From Nageia nagi (lineage: Eukaryota > Pinophyta), in the NCBI GenBank assembly GCA_050084985.1, contig JBITNC010000001.1:128402001-128466000 (forward strand): 64,000 nucleotides of DNA. The letters run 5' to 3'. The notes under the pieces were generated by a model. It made no database searches, was not told where the DNA came from, and was given only the letters and a program-made list of their open reading frames with translations. Shown piece after piece: positions 25,372-37,875 of this stretch (the first letter of the stretch is position 1; every line of letters starts with the position of its first letter). Made by a program: the position numbers and the translations under genes.

Positions 25372-25879
25372 TGACTAATCAATTGTAGTTTCTGAAAGAA
25401 GTTTTTATATATTTTTTAAAAATGTAATAATAAGTTAGTTCTTGGCTATTATCACCATTGTATCAAGTTTTATCCATAATGCTTCATGGATGGAGGTATA
25501 AACTTGGAGGCAAATCAATACTTCAATTGCGAATTCATTGTTTTAGACCAACATTATGAAAAAAGAGGACTAAGAGATTGTTGTTGGTTCTTGTTTATCC
25601 ATGATTAAATTATTTATTTAATTTAGTCATTTTTTAGTTATTTACTTCATACCAACTTGATGATGAATTAAGTTTTTGACAAAATAAATTCCCAAATGGA
25701 GTATTAATTAGTTTAGAATTACTAGTTGAAGTATCATTTTTTCATTTCTTAGAATATCATAAATTTAATGCAAAATATATCATACTTATTTATAAAATTA
25801 TTATCCATATTCTAAAGTATAGCGTTTCTCTTATATGTACGACTAGATTAATCATAGCATAGTTACTTCACATGATCTT

Positions 25880-28665
25880 GGTGCAATATAACATATTTTA
25901 ATATTAATATTGCATTATTCCTAACAAGCTTGCATTACAAGGTTTGGGTAAAACATAACATGCATGATCAATACTACCACAATTTTACATGGATCCAACT
26001 AAAGACCAAGCATTGTCGACATTATTGCATATATCATGCTTGCATATCAAGGCTTGAAAAGAATATATCATTATATTGGTGATACTATTGCATAGTCCAT
26101 ATCATATATGCATAATAATATATGGTAAAAATTTTGTATTATCCATATCATACTTGCATAATAATATTAATATTAATCTAATTTGACCACAATCAATTGC
26201 AATTTATAAAAAACTTTGAAAGCCTACACACCATGCTAATTCTATGCATATATTTAATCATTACATTCTATGAGATTTTATCTCTATTTTATTTCCTTAA
26301 AAAAGAATTTCAACTTTATTAGGAATCCTAGTCTATACTTATCTTACGATCATTACATTCCATGAGATTATTGTACTCCTACATTCTTATATAATTTACA
26401 AACACCAAGTAGACATAATGGAATGATGAATTATTTTTCTAGAACTTTGTTGTGTAAAAGGTATACACTTAATGAAGGAGGTTAAGGTGTTTTAGAATGA
26501 CAAAACTACTAAAAAATAACCATGAAAGATATAGGTATTATATTAATAAATTAGGATCCAATGATAGAGGTCTCACATACTAGTAAGTGCTTGAAATTTG
26601 ATAATGTTGTTCAACAGTGGTAGACAATGGTATATTATAATTGATTATTCTTTTATTGTTGATTATGATATATTATAGTAATTACTAAAAGATACCAACT
26701 ATAGAGTTTCATGAATAAGTTAGATAAAGAGGTGACCCATAACATAAAAAATTTTGATGGAGTGTTACATAAGGAGGTTGCCTACGTTCATAAATGATTC
26801 TAGTGGTGAGAATGCACAAAATGAGATTAACAATTTCACATGTATTGGTGTTGATGCTAGTTCATCACACACTTCAAACAAGAATTCTTGAAATGAGGAT
26901 GATGATTTCCCATGCATATATGTTGATGATAGTTTATCACACACTTCAATCAATCAATTGGAACACATGCTAGAAGTATTCCTATATGCTTATATGGATA
27001 TGGAACAAAATATTGAAAAGTTAAAACACAAAGTTGGAGATAATTTAAAAGAGTTGGAATAAAATATTGAAGATAATTATAAAATGTGAATAAAGAAACT
27101 TACAAAGCATCTTTTATAAATGGACTCATTAATGGTATAATTATTATTTTAAATTAAAAATGGTTGAATTGGTTTGTATTGTACATAATACAATAAATTT
27201 ATCTAGGCTATTGATATTTCATGTAGGGACTCAAAATGATATTAAGCATTTAGACTAAGAGAAATGCATGCTACTTGAATCAAATCTGTAAGGATAACAT
27301 AATGGTCAAAGGCATAATGATGAGTATTTCCCTTGAAGTCATTGAATATAATGAATATTTGGAGTGAATAGATTTACAAAATCAATGTGGATGTCATCCA
27401 TAAAGGGGAAACACTCTTCTATAGAGGGAATGATGAGATGAAAATAATGAACGATGCTTTGACCTCCTTCATTACTTGTCCTGTATCAGAAATTATGGTT
27501 GAATTATAATATTATTAAAATTATAAAATAAATTGTAATTACTTAAGAGCATGAATGAATTAGTATTCTCTACCTTAAAAATCATAATTTCAATGAGAGC
27601 ATAGTTGACAAAGTCACCAACCCATCTAATTATAGTGTAAAAGATATTACATGATATAATCCATGCAATACCATTCCTAATAGGCAAGATAGTTAGAGAG
27701 AGCTTGAAAATTTGGTATATAATAGCCCAGGGATCCATAGCACAACAAGGAGGATGGGGTGGTGATAGAGATCTTCTAGAAGGTGCAAATTGATGATATT
27801 ATCAAGAATGGGAATAATAATGAGATTTAGAACTCTTTAGAGGAATTTAGCTCATTGTACAAGGTGCATTCCTCCAATGATCTAGGAGGGTTTACCAACA
27901 TGCCACTTTTATAGAAACTATTTGCATGAATAGAAATTTACAATAACACATTATACACAACTCAAACTTTATCAATGATGTTAAAGTAAGAGTAGATAAA
28001 CCCTATTAGAAAATAATATTATTGTGAAGCATCACTCTAATTAAGCCTTGTAGTTTAGAACTAGAATGCCATGCTCCTATTTCTTGTCTTTCCACCATGG
28101 TTATTAGGAGGGAATCATGATATTGTCATTTCGAAAAACATTGATGTGCTATATAAGTAAGGTTTTACAAGCTTTGAGATTTTCTAGAGGCTACAATCAA
28201 CAAAGGAAATAATGATTTTAATGTGATGGAGACCACTAGGAGGGAGGGTAAGTTCATACCTTTCTAAATTTTAAATTTGTGAGGTGAACTAAAAGTAATG
28301 CAATACTTGGCTAGCACTTTCAAGGTTTCTTCTCCCTTAAAGAGTTCAAATAATCCACTTGATATAGAGAATTGTGCTTTGTCGATGGTTCTATATTAAA
28401 CAAAGATCCCTAAATTGTCCAAGAGATAGAAAAAGTCAAATTGATAAAAACTAGAAGTGGAAGACTTAGTCTTTAAAAAATCTCAAAGAAACTTTTTTGA
28501 TATCATGCATGTGAAGCTACCTAATACGATGAGTAGTAAACATGGATAACAACTAAAGCTTAAGAACAAATTTGAAACTTTCCTATCAATGAGAGTTTCT
28601 TGAAAGACTAATAGGAAAGTTTAATCTCCACTCCTGATACAACTTATTTTCAAAGCTAAGCAAGG
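25880..28665. repeat. Segmental duplication block A (downstream of intact kinase)
   Basis: Non-coding, AT-rich DNA that recurs in the same order and orientation at 35655-37697, by eye about 85-90% identical with indels. A stretch of about 600 bases (26022-26640) is absent from block B. Within it, 26718-27060 reads in the plus direction as a decayed Asn/Asp/Ser-rich coding sequence. No other gene is seen between 25372 and 29294. Confidence 0.75.
26718..27060 (+). pseudogene. Decayed ORF of unknown family in duplication block A
   Basis: Read on the plus strand, with one frame change and one stop, this gives a polar, Asn/Asp/Ser-rich peptide with two similar segments ending SSSHTS and SLSHTS, then a possible helical stretch (MEQNIEKLKHKVGDNLKELE). 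A diverged copy lies at 35877-36160. I do not recognise the family; a transposon-derived protein is possible. Confidence 0.35.
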
Positions 28666-29294
28666 GAGATTTTAAAAACAAAAAGAATGCACATAAACTT
28701 GAAAATCTCTCATGATGGAAGCCATTGCCATTGGAATTGAGATAAGTTGAATTTGGAATAGGTTGAGGAGATTGCCTATCATACAATGTGTTACACCATT
28801 AAATATTAGAACCCAAGGTAAGATAGAAATGTTTCAAGCATCATAATGTTTGTTCGAAATGTCAACCCCTATCAATAAGAGTGAAGAAAAAATCATTTAC
28901 AAAATACCTATTAATTATTGATTTCTCTTTAAATCCTTTTTGACTTAGAAGTTTTCAATCATACAATAGAAAGATCACATATGAAAGTACTTTGAATTGA
29001 ATGAAGAGTTTTGTAAAATTTATTTTATTAACTGTAATCCTTACTAGTGTAGTCTTTGATTGATAACTAAATCTCAAATTCATTACAAAAGTAAGATAAT
29101 GAAAATATATTAATCACACCTGACCTGTAAATGGCCTTGAAAATTATAGCAAGTTCTCATGAAAAGGTTCTGAAAAATCTTTTGAGGACTGAATGGCAGT
29201 GTTTTAGTGCGATCTGGTGTTGAGTAGACTCTCATGGCCACAATGCTTTGTGAGAAAATTCAGAAACAGGGCAATGTCCTCAAACGAATTGCAT

Positions 29295-31145
29295 TCAGCT
29301 CACACTTACAGTTGCGGAGAAAGGAGGAAGAGACGTTGAATTTGAAATTAAGGAGCCGTAGTCGTGAACTGCGAGAGGCAGTGGCCTGTCTGGAATTTGG
29401 GGGATTTCAGCATCTCCCTCCAACATCTTCACCGCCTCCACGATGCTCGGTCTGAATGCCACCATCGCATGGGCACACAAAATACCCACTAAAACAAATC
29501 TCTCCATTATGTTATCAGGACCACTCTTGCCAATTCTTCTGTCAATCACTTGAACAGTTTTGCCTGCCTTTACCAGCTTCCACGCCCAATCAACAATGTG
29601 ATAATCAGAGGCCATTTGGGCTGAAGTATCCAGAGCTTTTCTACCGCTCATAATCTCCAACAAGAGAACACCAAAGCTGTAGACATCACTGCGATCTGTG
29701 AGTTGTCCGTAGAGGGCATATTCGGGGGCCAAGTAGCCATGGGTTCCTGCGATTCTTGTTGTGAGATGCGATTGCCCTTCTATTGTCATCCTTGCAAGCC
29801 CAAAATCCGCAACGCAGGCGTTCATTTGATCATCCAGCAGAATGTTGGTGGGTTTGATGTCTCTGTGATATATCGCTGGCTGCACGCCATAATGCAGATA
29901 AGCCAATCCCTTGGCCGTGCCCATGACAATGTTCCTACGCTGTTCCCAATCCAAAGACGCGCGGTTCTTATTACTTCCTCCATGGAGATGTTCGTCAAGG
30001 GTTCCATTAGCCATGTAGTCATATATCAGAAACCGCTGGTGTCCCTCTTCCTCGTCGCTGGAAACGCAGAATCCTCTCAAAACAACAAGATTCCGGTGCC
30101 TGATTTTGTTGATGATCTCCACCTCGTTAATGAATTCGGAGTCGCCTTCCGAAGTGCAGTCTCTGATGCGCTTCACAGCGATCTGCAAGCCGTTGGGAAG
30201 CGTACCCTTATACACAGTCCCAAAACCGCCCTGCCCAATAACATTGGCAGCAATGAAATTTTGGGTTGCGTGTTTGATATCATTTATGTCGAAAAAGACG
30301 GACCCGGTATTGGGCTTGGCAGAGCTCTTGACAAGTTTTCTGTTCATCTTCACGAAACGTCTGTAGGCGTCCTTGTGGGTGGTTCTTACCCACAGACAGT
30401 ACCCGAGTCCTAAACCAAAGAGGAGGGCGAAGCAAATGGCGAGGCCCACAAAACCGTAGAATAAAATCCGTCGGTGAGAAGAGATCTTGTGCTGTAACGG
30501 CGGACGGAGGATACAGGAGATCACTCCTTTGCTTAAAGGCCCAAACTCGTTCACCACACCCGCCGCATACAGACATACGAAATAGTAACATTTATTGCTT
30601 ATTTCGGACGTAATGTTCTGAATCGTGCTGGTTAAAATCTGCTGCACGGCAACTCCGCTCTGTCGACACGCATCGCAGGCAGAGGCAGAAGAGACATCTC
30701 CTTTGCAGGTCGTATCGAGGGAAGTGACTCCCACTTTGTCAATCCAGTTTTGCTTTGTCTGAATGGCAGCGCATAGGCGGGGACTGGACACAAATTCGGA
30801 TGGATCATTGAAACACATCTGAACCACGTTCGATGAAAGACCCAGAGTGCTTAGCTTTTGCTGGTACGCTTTGAGGCACGCAGCAGCAGAGACGTTGTCA
30901 GGAAGTTCGAACATGGAGTGATCCCTCAGATACTGAGAAATCCCTATGCCAAACACAGATCTCAACGCCGTACGACAATTTTTGAGGTCAATATCAGTTT
31001 GGATGGATCGACATTCGGACTTGTCCCATGGTATTTGAGTAACATAGTCCAGGTTGAGCGGACATTGAGCATTGGCGACTCCCAGTCCAAAATACAGCGA
31101 CAATAAAACCATGAGAACCTTCATCTTCACATATTCCATTTCCAT
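29295..31145 (-). CDS. SPARK-domain receptor-like protein kinase (At1g11050/RKF3-like), intact
   Basis: This is the one apparently intact gene, a single exon of 616 codons from an ATG at 31145; the open frame reaches 31151, but that codon is TTG. Residues 1-26 look like a signal peptide ending VANA. A Cys-rich ectodomain follows (about 28-215), starting CPLNLDYV; its regular cysteines match the SPARK domain of plant RLKs such as At1g11050 and RKF3. A hydrophobic span lies at about 227-253. The kinase (about 300-575) keeps the glycine loop GQGGFG, Lys325 in AVKR, HRDIKPTN (427-434), DFG (447-449) and APE (473-475), so it should be an active RD-type Ser/Thr kinase of the plasma membrane. The ligand is unknown. 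Length fits the family. GC content is clearly higher than in the surroundings. The family call is from residue patterns; a role in signalling is family knowledge. Confidence 0.93.
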   Translation of the reverse strand: MEMEYVKMKVLMVLLSLYFGLGVANAQCPLNLDYVTQIPWDKSECRSIQTDIDLKNCRTALRSVFGIGISQYLRDHSMFELPDNVSAAACLKAYQQKLSTLGLSSNVVQMCFNDPSEFVSSPRLCAAIQTKQNWIDKVGVTSLDTTCKGDVSSASACDACRQSGVAVQQILTSTIQNITSEISNKCYYFVCLYAAGVVNEFGPLSKGVISCILRPPLQHKISSHRRILFYGFVGLAICFALLFGLGLGYCLWVRTTHKDAYRRFVKMNRKLVKSSAKPNTGSVFFDINDIKHATQNFIAANVIGQGGFGTVYKGTLPNGLQIAVKRIRDCTSEGDSEFINEVEIINKIRHRNLVVLRGFCVSSDEEEGHQRFLIYDYMANGTLDEHLHGGSNKNRASLDWEQRRNIVMGTAKGLAYLHYGVQPAIYHRDIKPTNILLDDQMNACVADFGLARMTIEGQSHLTTRIAGTHGYLAPEYALYGQLTDRSDVYSFGVLLLEIMSGRKALDTSAQMASDYHIVDWAWKLVKAGKTVQVIDRRIGKSGPDNIMERFVLVGILCAHAMVAFRPSIVEAVKMLEGDAEIPQIPDRPLPLAVHDYGSLISNSTSLPPFSATVSVS

Positions 31146-31295
31146 AAGCAAAGCAAGAAGACAGAGTATGAAGTCTGTAAGATTGTAGTAAAGGATTTAA
31201 CCAACATGAGTGGATGCATGGGAATACCAGTCTGGAAAGCACTTCAGCGCATTTAATTATTATGAACGAAGCACGGTGTGAGGTATGTCATGGAT

Positions 31296-31303
31296 TATTT
31301 ATA
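31296..31303 (-). promoter_or_regulatory. Candidate TATA box of the receptor-like kinase gene
   Basis: Read on the minus strand this is TATAAATA, about 150 bases upstream of the ATG at 31145. That spacing would give a transcription start near 31265-31270 and a 5' leader of about 120 bases. It is based on motif and position only; the region is AT-rich, so a chance match is possible. Confidence 0.45.
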
Positions 31304-33780
31304 AGATATGGTGTTGAGTGACAAAAGAGACGAGGAAGACGCGGAGCTGTATTTCCCTCGTTGTTTGACCAACTTGTGGGGCACACGAGTCAAGACGAGT
31401 GAAAACACAAGGATATAGATGATATTAAAATTTTATAGTTGAATGTTTTTAGTTTTTTTTTTTTTGTTATATATTTCTAATGTCTCAATCATGTTTCTAA
31501 TAAATATATATTTGTACGCGCAGATCTAGAACCTTTATTATTGAAATGAATTCCAAATACGAAAACACCTAAAGCCGGTGTTGGTAATCGAGATATTCGC
31601 TTTGGAAGGTTATGATAAGAACTTGGATATGGATGATTTTTATAAAGAGTAATTTTATATAGAAGATAAAGATAATTGATATGAATAATATAAAATTCTC
31701 ATTAATAGTAAATTACGAAAGATACATTAAATATAATAGAATAAAGAAAATAATAAAAATGAAAATATGCATTTTCTTTAATAATATCATATATTATTTT
31801 AAAGGGTGTTTTTTTAATAAGTACATTTAAATATAATGTAGATGTTATTTTTTTGTTTGCATATATCGTATTATATAATAGATAGATAGATACGTTTTTC
31901 AATGTCCTTTTAAACTTTTTAGTTTGGAGGATATATCAAATCTTACTAGAAGTAAATATATATCAATTTTGTATTTGAATGATTATTTCTTATATAATAA
32001 AAATGTCAAGCTCGTTTTAGTTATGTTATGTTCTCTCTTCTATTTTAAAAAGAGAGGACTTGAAAACAAAGAGTAATAACACATGAATATAAATTAAGAT
32101 CCCTCAAATTTAAATAACAGCTACAACGATATCTATTCATGAGCATAAACAAATGTTTGCCCACATACTCCTCAAAGTTCCAAAGTAAGCAAATTGAAGG
32201 GTACATGAAATTACTTTTATCATATTAAGGAAGGCTAAAAACTATTAAGCATGTTAAGTCACAAGCATGGTTGTACATATGTGGATAACATTCATGTAAG
32301 TTTTTCAAAGGATATGATGGAAGCCAATCCTATCTGTTTAGACTTAGATTTTATATAAGCACCTCAACATTGCCATCGTTTTCAAAGCATATGTAGACTT
32401 TGAGCATTGCCACACACTACATATTTTTGAAAATATTGTATTCTTTTAGAATGGGTTTGAGTATTTTTTGCAACTTCCTTCCAAAATGGGAATTGGGATA
32501 TGAAGAGTTGTTAAGGTTTTTGGGAGAGAAGAAACATTGATAAAACTTTGTAATCACAAATAACCAACTTGATATAACCAATGTCAAACTTTGGATTAGG
32601 AAAAGGCATTTAAGTTGTGGAATTGAAGTCCATCACATTGTAAACTACAACACCATTACTAGAAGGTTTGTTATAAGTTGGAACAACAAAGAGATCTTTT
32701 CAAAAAATAATTTTCTCTATCTCCTAAGCTTAAAGCTTGGGATGCCACTTCTCTACTATCCTACAAGATATGATGCAAGAATCAAACAATTCCATCTTCA
32801 AATATCATCATATCCATCGCTATTATAATCATATAAGCTAGTATTATTGTTATTACTACTTAATGCCACAATGTTGTAACTGTCTCCATCTCCACCTAGA
32901 ATGGAAGTTATATAAACTTTGATTATAGATAGGAAAGGAGGAAGATCTATAACCCCTCTTGTGAAGAGATTACATGAAAATACATTTTAGATAATTCTCA
33001 CAAGTACTTATGTTGGATGTTATCTATTTTACCAAACCAAATGAGTCCAAAGTTGGATTTCTAACATGCATTTTATTTCTAGCATTGGCATCAGAGGGTG
33101 ATTGGTTGAGGAGGATGAAAAATATTATATATGGCTATGATGAAAGAGAAGTAATCAGTATATGGATCATAGTTATCATATGAGTGCAAAATTAACCATT
33201 ACCATAGACTTGTTTGACTATTTTTACATACACTAAAGAATATAGAGGAAGACAACAAAGTTTTCCACTCTTTGCACATAGTTTTACAATACCATAGTAT
33301 TTAGTAAAACCCATGAAAATACCTTATCCAGTAATTCCAATGTAAGATTATTTGAATTCCATATGCTCTCCTAATTTCCATGGCACGATAACTCTACTAC
33401 TTTTGATCTTTCATGCAAATCAAACAAATCTTAAAAAAGTGTAATGGTTGAATGCATTGTAGTGTAACAATGGATGTTCTATTAATTAAGCATTAACTCT
33501 TCTCCACCTTGGACTTCTTCTATTTAAATGTTTCATCCACATTCAAATCCATGCACATGATGACTTTCTTTTTTATGAGAATACTATGTTGGCCTTCAAG
33601 AACTTTCTCACTATATTTCTATTACATAATTGGCTTCCTTACATTATGTACAATTAGATGAATATCACCTACTCTTCATGTAGAAAACATGTAGTATCAT
33701 TTAATCTCATAATTGATGATGAATACCACACATAGTACTTTCAAAACTAATGGTGATGCTACATCATTTAATGGTGATGG
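31304..33780. other. AT-rich intergenic DNA upstream of the kinase
   Basis: No gene, RNA or transposon domain recognised. Includes poly-T and TATA-rich runs at 31440-31900. Confidence 0.6.
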
Positions 33781-34267
33781 TGTTGGAATGTATAATGCAT
33801 TATTGTAAAGGTTTTGTATTATCCCTCCTTGTAAATTCACTAATACTTAAGGGTACCATTAGATACCTTAAGTATTTATGTGAATATGATAATGTAACTT
33901 ATCCTACACTCCATGACATAAGCATACCCTTTGGGTAAAAGGGAGTTGCATGTCATGCCTTTGTACATTGGGTAAAAGGGTGATCCAAAAAGGAATTTTA
34001 GCCTATAAATAGAAGGCTCTCTCTTTGTGATTACACACCAATTGTGGAGTAAAGTTATGCTATAGGATAGTGCTTAGGAGGATTGTAAGAGAGTTGTATT
34101 TATGATTGAAGTAAACATCTAGTTAGTGGATGTACTCCTAGTTGGAGGAACCACTTACATCTTGTGTTGCATTGTGTGATTGCTTTGTAAGTTTGTTAGA
34201 CGTGAATTGTGAGCTTTCATGTAATCTTGGTTGTTTAGGAATTATTTTTTTAGTGTTAGTTCCTTTA
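33781..34267 (+). repeat. Solo LTR of the TGTTGGAATG copia family
   Basis: Starts TGTTGGAATGTATAATGC and ends TTCCTTTA; 487 bases, close to the 494 of the LTRs at 47880 and 55943. It carries the TATA box TATAAATA at 34004-34011. Five-base flanks GATGG and GATAA agree at three positions, the differences being G to A. No element body on either side. Confidence 0.8.
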
Positions 34268-34689
34268 GATAATGTACATTATCTATGTTTTATAATTGTG
34301 ATGTACATTATTATGGTAAAATATGTGAAATTTAATAATAAATAATGAATTTTAAATGAAGAACATATACCATATTAGATCATTTTAGGGAATCATGAAT
34401 CTTACTTGATATTCCTTCTTACCTACTACATTTAATATTGAATATGGCATGTATCTTTGTCCTAAATCAAGACCACTTGTTGATTCGCCATGGTATATTT
34501 TGATCTACCCATCCATAGATTCCTTCTCCATGAACACATACAATTAATTTTTATTCATCCTGCTTATTCCTCATTCAACATCATAATTTTTAAACTGTAC
34601 TCTAATGATCAATGCAATAGAGCTCTATAATGCTTTAAGTTATCAAAATGTTATTATTTGAAGAATCATAATAAAGTAGTTCCAATGAG

Positions 34690-35364
34690 ATGGCTCCAAA
34701 TACTTCTACAACAAAAGAGAAAGAAAAAAATAAGATTTCTAGGGAAGAGAGGGTAAAAGAGGAAGAGAGAGCAGAAGAAGAAATGGGGAAGAAAGATAAG
34801 ATAAAAATTGAAATTACAACCTATAATATTGGTTGTCAATTAACACTCTATCTCCTGTAAAAGAAGGACCATCACATATATGAGGAAATACTTATCAGGT
34901 CATGTTAGAGGGATGGGGATGATATTAGGTTCACAAACACATGGAGGGTTTATTTGTAAAAGCCACGATTGGTAGTAGAGGGAAGAATGAGGTAAAATCC
35001 AAATGGAGACTCAATTCATGTATTGGCTATAAGGGTAGGTTATTATGTGTCATTCATATATTTTTCTACACCAAAGGTAGTAGAATATATGGTTAGCTTG
35101 AGGAAAGGAAAGAAACCAAGAATTTTGGCCTATAGCAACCAAGGAGAAGTTGTATTGGTAGACTATTCGTATATAGCTACAAATAAGATGTTTGTAGTCC
35201 TACATGCATGGTCCAACAAAAGACTTAAAATAATCATCTTGATTGAGAAAAAGAAGTATTATACTAAAAATAATGATAAAATAATGGAATTTATAAAGAA
35301 GTATCTTAAACCTCCCAAATCATTGTTAAAGCATTTACAGATGGCCAAATTCAAAAATCCTTAA
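34690..35364 (+). pseudogene. Decayed ORF of unknown family (frame kept across several stops)
   Basis: Starting at the ATG at 34690, one frame reads a Lys/Glu-rich start (MAPNTSTTKEKEKNK, then REERVKEEERAEEEMGKK), a middle interrupted by four stops, and a clean final 113 codons (35023-35364) containing KPRILAYSNQGEVVLVDYS and KIMEFIKKYLKPPKSL. That the same frame stays readable over 225 codons suggests a once-coding gene. No family recognised; a transposon protein is possible. Confidence 0.4.
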
Positions 35365-35654
35365 GTGAGAAGTATTATCATCCATTAGTGTGGTTATGGG
35401 ATATGACCATCTCGATAGCTAAGGCAAATATATGGAATATTATGGACTTCAACTAAGTAGATTTCATTTCTCCACACATATCAACTTAAATGGATAACCT
35501 TGATAAAAATAATGAGTTTTTTTACTCCTATATGTTATTTTTTTAGCTCTTTATATGAACTTGGCTACATTTGTTGGAATTATTCTAGAGCTAGCTTTTA
35601 AGGATAGCAAATTATAGGCCATTAACATGTTAATTTAGGTGTTTATTCTTCATG

Positions 35655-37697
35655 CAATATATCATATTTTAACATTAATACTGCATTATTCTTAAAAAGC
35701 TTGCATTACAAGGTTTGGGTACAACATAACATACATAGTCAATACTACCACAATTTTACATAGCAAGATTTGGGTTCAACTAATGATCAAGCATTGTCGA
35801 CATTGGTGATTATTCTTTTGTTGTTGAGTATGGTATATTGTATCAATTACTAAAAGATACCAACTATAGAATTTCATGAATAAGTTATATAAGGAGGTGA
35901 TCCATAACATAAAAAAAATTGATGGAGAGTTAAATAAGGAGGTTACCTATAAAATAAATGATTCTAGTGGTGAGAATGCACAAAATGACATTAACAATTT
36001 CACATGTATAGGTGTTGATGCTAGTTCATTACACACTTCAAACAAGAATTCTTAAAATGAGGATGATGATTTCCCATCATATATGTTGATGATAGTTTAT
36101 CACACACTTTAATTAGTCAATTGGAACACATGCTAGAAGTATTTCTATATTCTTATATGGATATGGATATCATCCATAAAGGGGAAACCCTCTTTTATAG
36201 AAGGAATGATGAGATGAACATAATGAAGGATGCTTTGACCTCCTTCATTACTTGGGCCATATCAAAAATTGTAGTTGAATTATAATATTATTGAATTATA
36301 AAATAACAAGTAATTGCTTAAGAGCATGAATGAATTAGTATTCTCTAACTTAAAAATTATAATTTAAGTGAGAGCATAGTGGACAGAGTTATCACCCCAT
36401 CTAATTATAGTGTAAAAGATATTACATGATAGAATCGATGGAATATAATTCCTAATAGGCAAGATAGTTAGAGACAACTTGAAAACTTTATATATGATAG
36501 CCCAAGAATCCATAGCACAATGAGGAGGATGGGTGGTGAGAAAGGTCTTTTAGAAGGTGCAAATTGATGACATTATCAAGAGTGGGAATAATAATGAGAT
36601 CTAGACCTCTCTAGGGTAATTTAGTTTATTATACTAAGTGCATTTCTCCAATGATCTAGGAGGGTTTACCAACATGCCACTTCTATAGAAACTTTATTTG
36701 CATGAATAGAAATTTACAATAACATATTATACACAACTCAAACTTTATCAATGATGTTAAAGTAAGAGTAGCTAAAACCTATTAGAAAATAATATTATTA
36801 TGAAGCATCACCTTAATCAAGCTTTGTAGTTTAAAACTAGAATGCCATGTTACTATTTCTTATCTTTCCACCAAGATTATTAGGAGGGAATCTATGATAA
36901 TATGATGTAAATAATAAGAAAATTATCCTTATAAGTTTTTTTTTTTTTAATTGAGAATTGAGAAGATTGTAAATGTACCATAAAGTTTCCTAAGGAAGCC
37001 CATCTTTGATATTGGATGATATAAAAATTTTGAAATAAAAAATATTTCTATTTTAACAAAATATTAGGTATGAATCTAGGGTTCTTTTGCCAAAGGAGAA
37101 CCCCAACTAAAATTATTAGAGACAACAAAAAACTAAAAATAAAAATAAAGCATTAATGAAGAAATCATTTTGAAAAACATTGATGCTCTATGTAAGTCAA
37201 GGTTTTACAAGTTTTAAAGATCTTGAGAGAGTACAATCAACAAAAGAAATAATGATTTTAATGGGGATAGAGACCACTAGGAGGGAGGGTAAGTTCATAC
37301 CTTTCTAAATTTTAAACTTGTGAGGTGTTCGCTAGCAGTAATGCAATACTTGGCTTGCACTTTCAAGGTTACTTCTCTCTAAAAAGTTTGAATAATCTAC
37401 TTGATATAGAGAGCTCTGCCTTCTTGATGGTACTCTATAAAACAAAGACCCCTAAATTGTTAAAGAGATAGAAAAAGTCTTAAAGCAAATCGAAAAAAAC
37501 TAGAAGTGAAAGACTTGATCTTTAAAAAATCTCAAATGCATGTGAAGGTACCCAATAGGATGAGAAATAAACATGAGTAACAACTAAAACTTAAAGATAA
37601 ATTTGCAACTTTCCTACCAATGAGAGTTTCTTGAAAGACTAATAAGAGAGTGTAATCTCCACTCGTGATACAACTTATTTTCAAAGCTAAGCAGAAG
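35655..37697. repeat. Segmental duplication block B (downstream of kinase pseudogene 2)
   Basis: Counterpart of block A at 25880-28665. Shared landmarks include GCATTGTCGACATT (26009 and 35788) and the sequence just 3' of each kinase copy. Block B has internal deletions against A and lacks most of 28666-29190. Together with the kinase copy at 37876-39079 it defines one duplicated unit of several kb. Confidence 0.75.
35877..36160 (+). pseudogene. Decayed ORF, copy in duplication block B
   Basis: Counterpart of 26718-27060; begins with codons reading MNKLYKEVIHNIKK and contains the same SSGENAQN and FTCIGVDASS stretches, but is broken by a stop and a frameshift. Its only value is in dating the duplication against block A. 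Confidence 0.35.
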
Positions 37698-37875
37698 ATC
37701 TCCAGTGGGAGTTGCCTACCAACAGTATTGTTTTAGTACGATCTGGTATTGAGTAGACTATCATGACCATTTAAAACAAAACAAAAAATCATATTTAACG
37801 AGCTTTAGCTGGCCACGATGCTTTGAGAGAAAATTCAGAAACAGGGCAAGAATTTCCTCGTACGAATTGCATTCG

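Noticed and set aside
29703-30413. 236-codon plus-strand open frame opposite the kinase
   Set aside because: It is antisense to the intact kinase, recurs as shorter pieces opposite both pseudogenes, and has no domain; a by-product of GC-rich codons.
30280-30591. Second minus-strand open frame inside the kinase
   Set aside because: Overlaps the SPARK-to-membrane region in another frame; no start context or domain.
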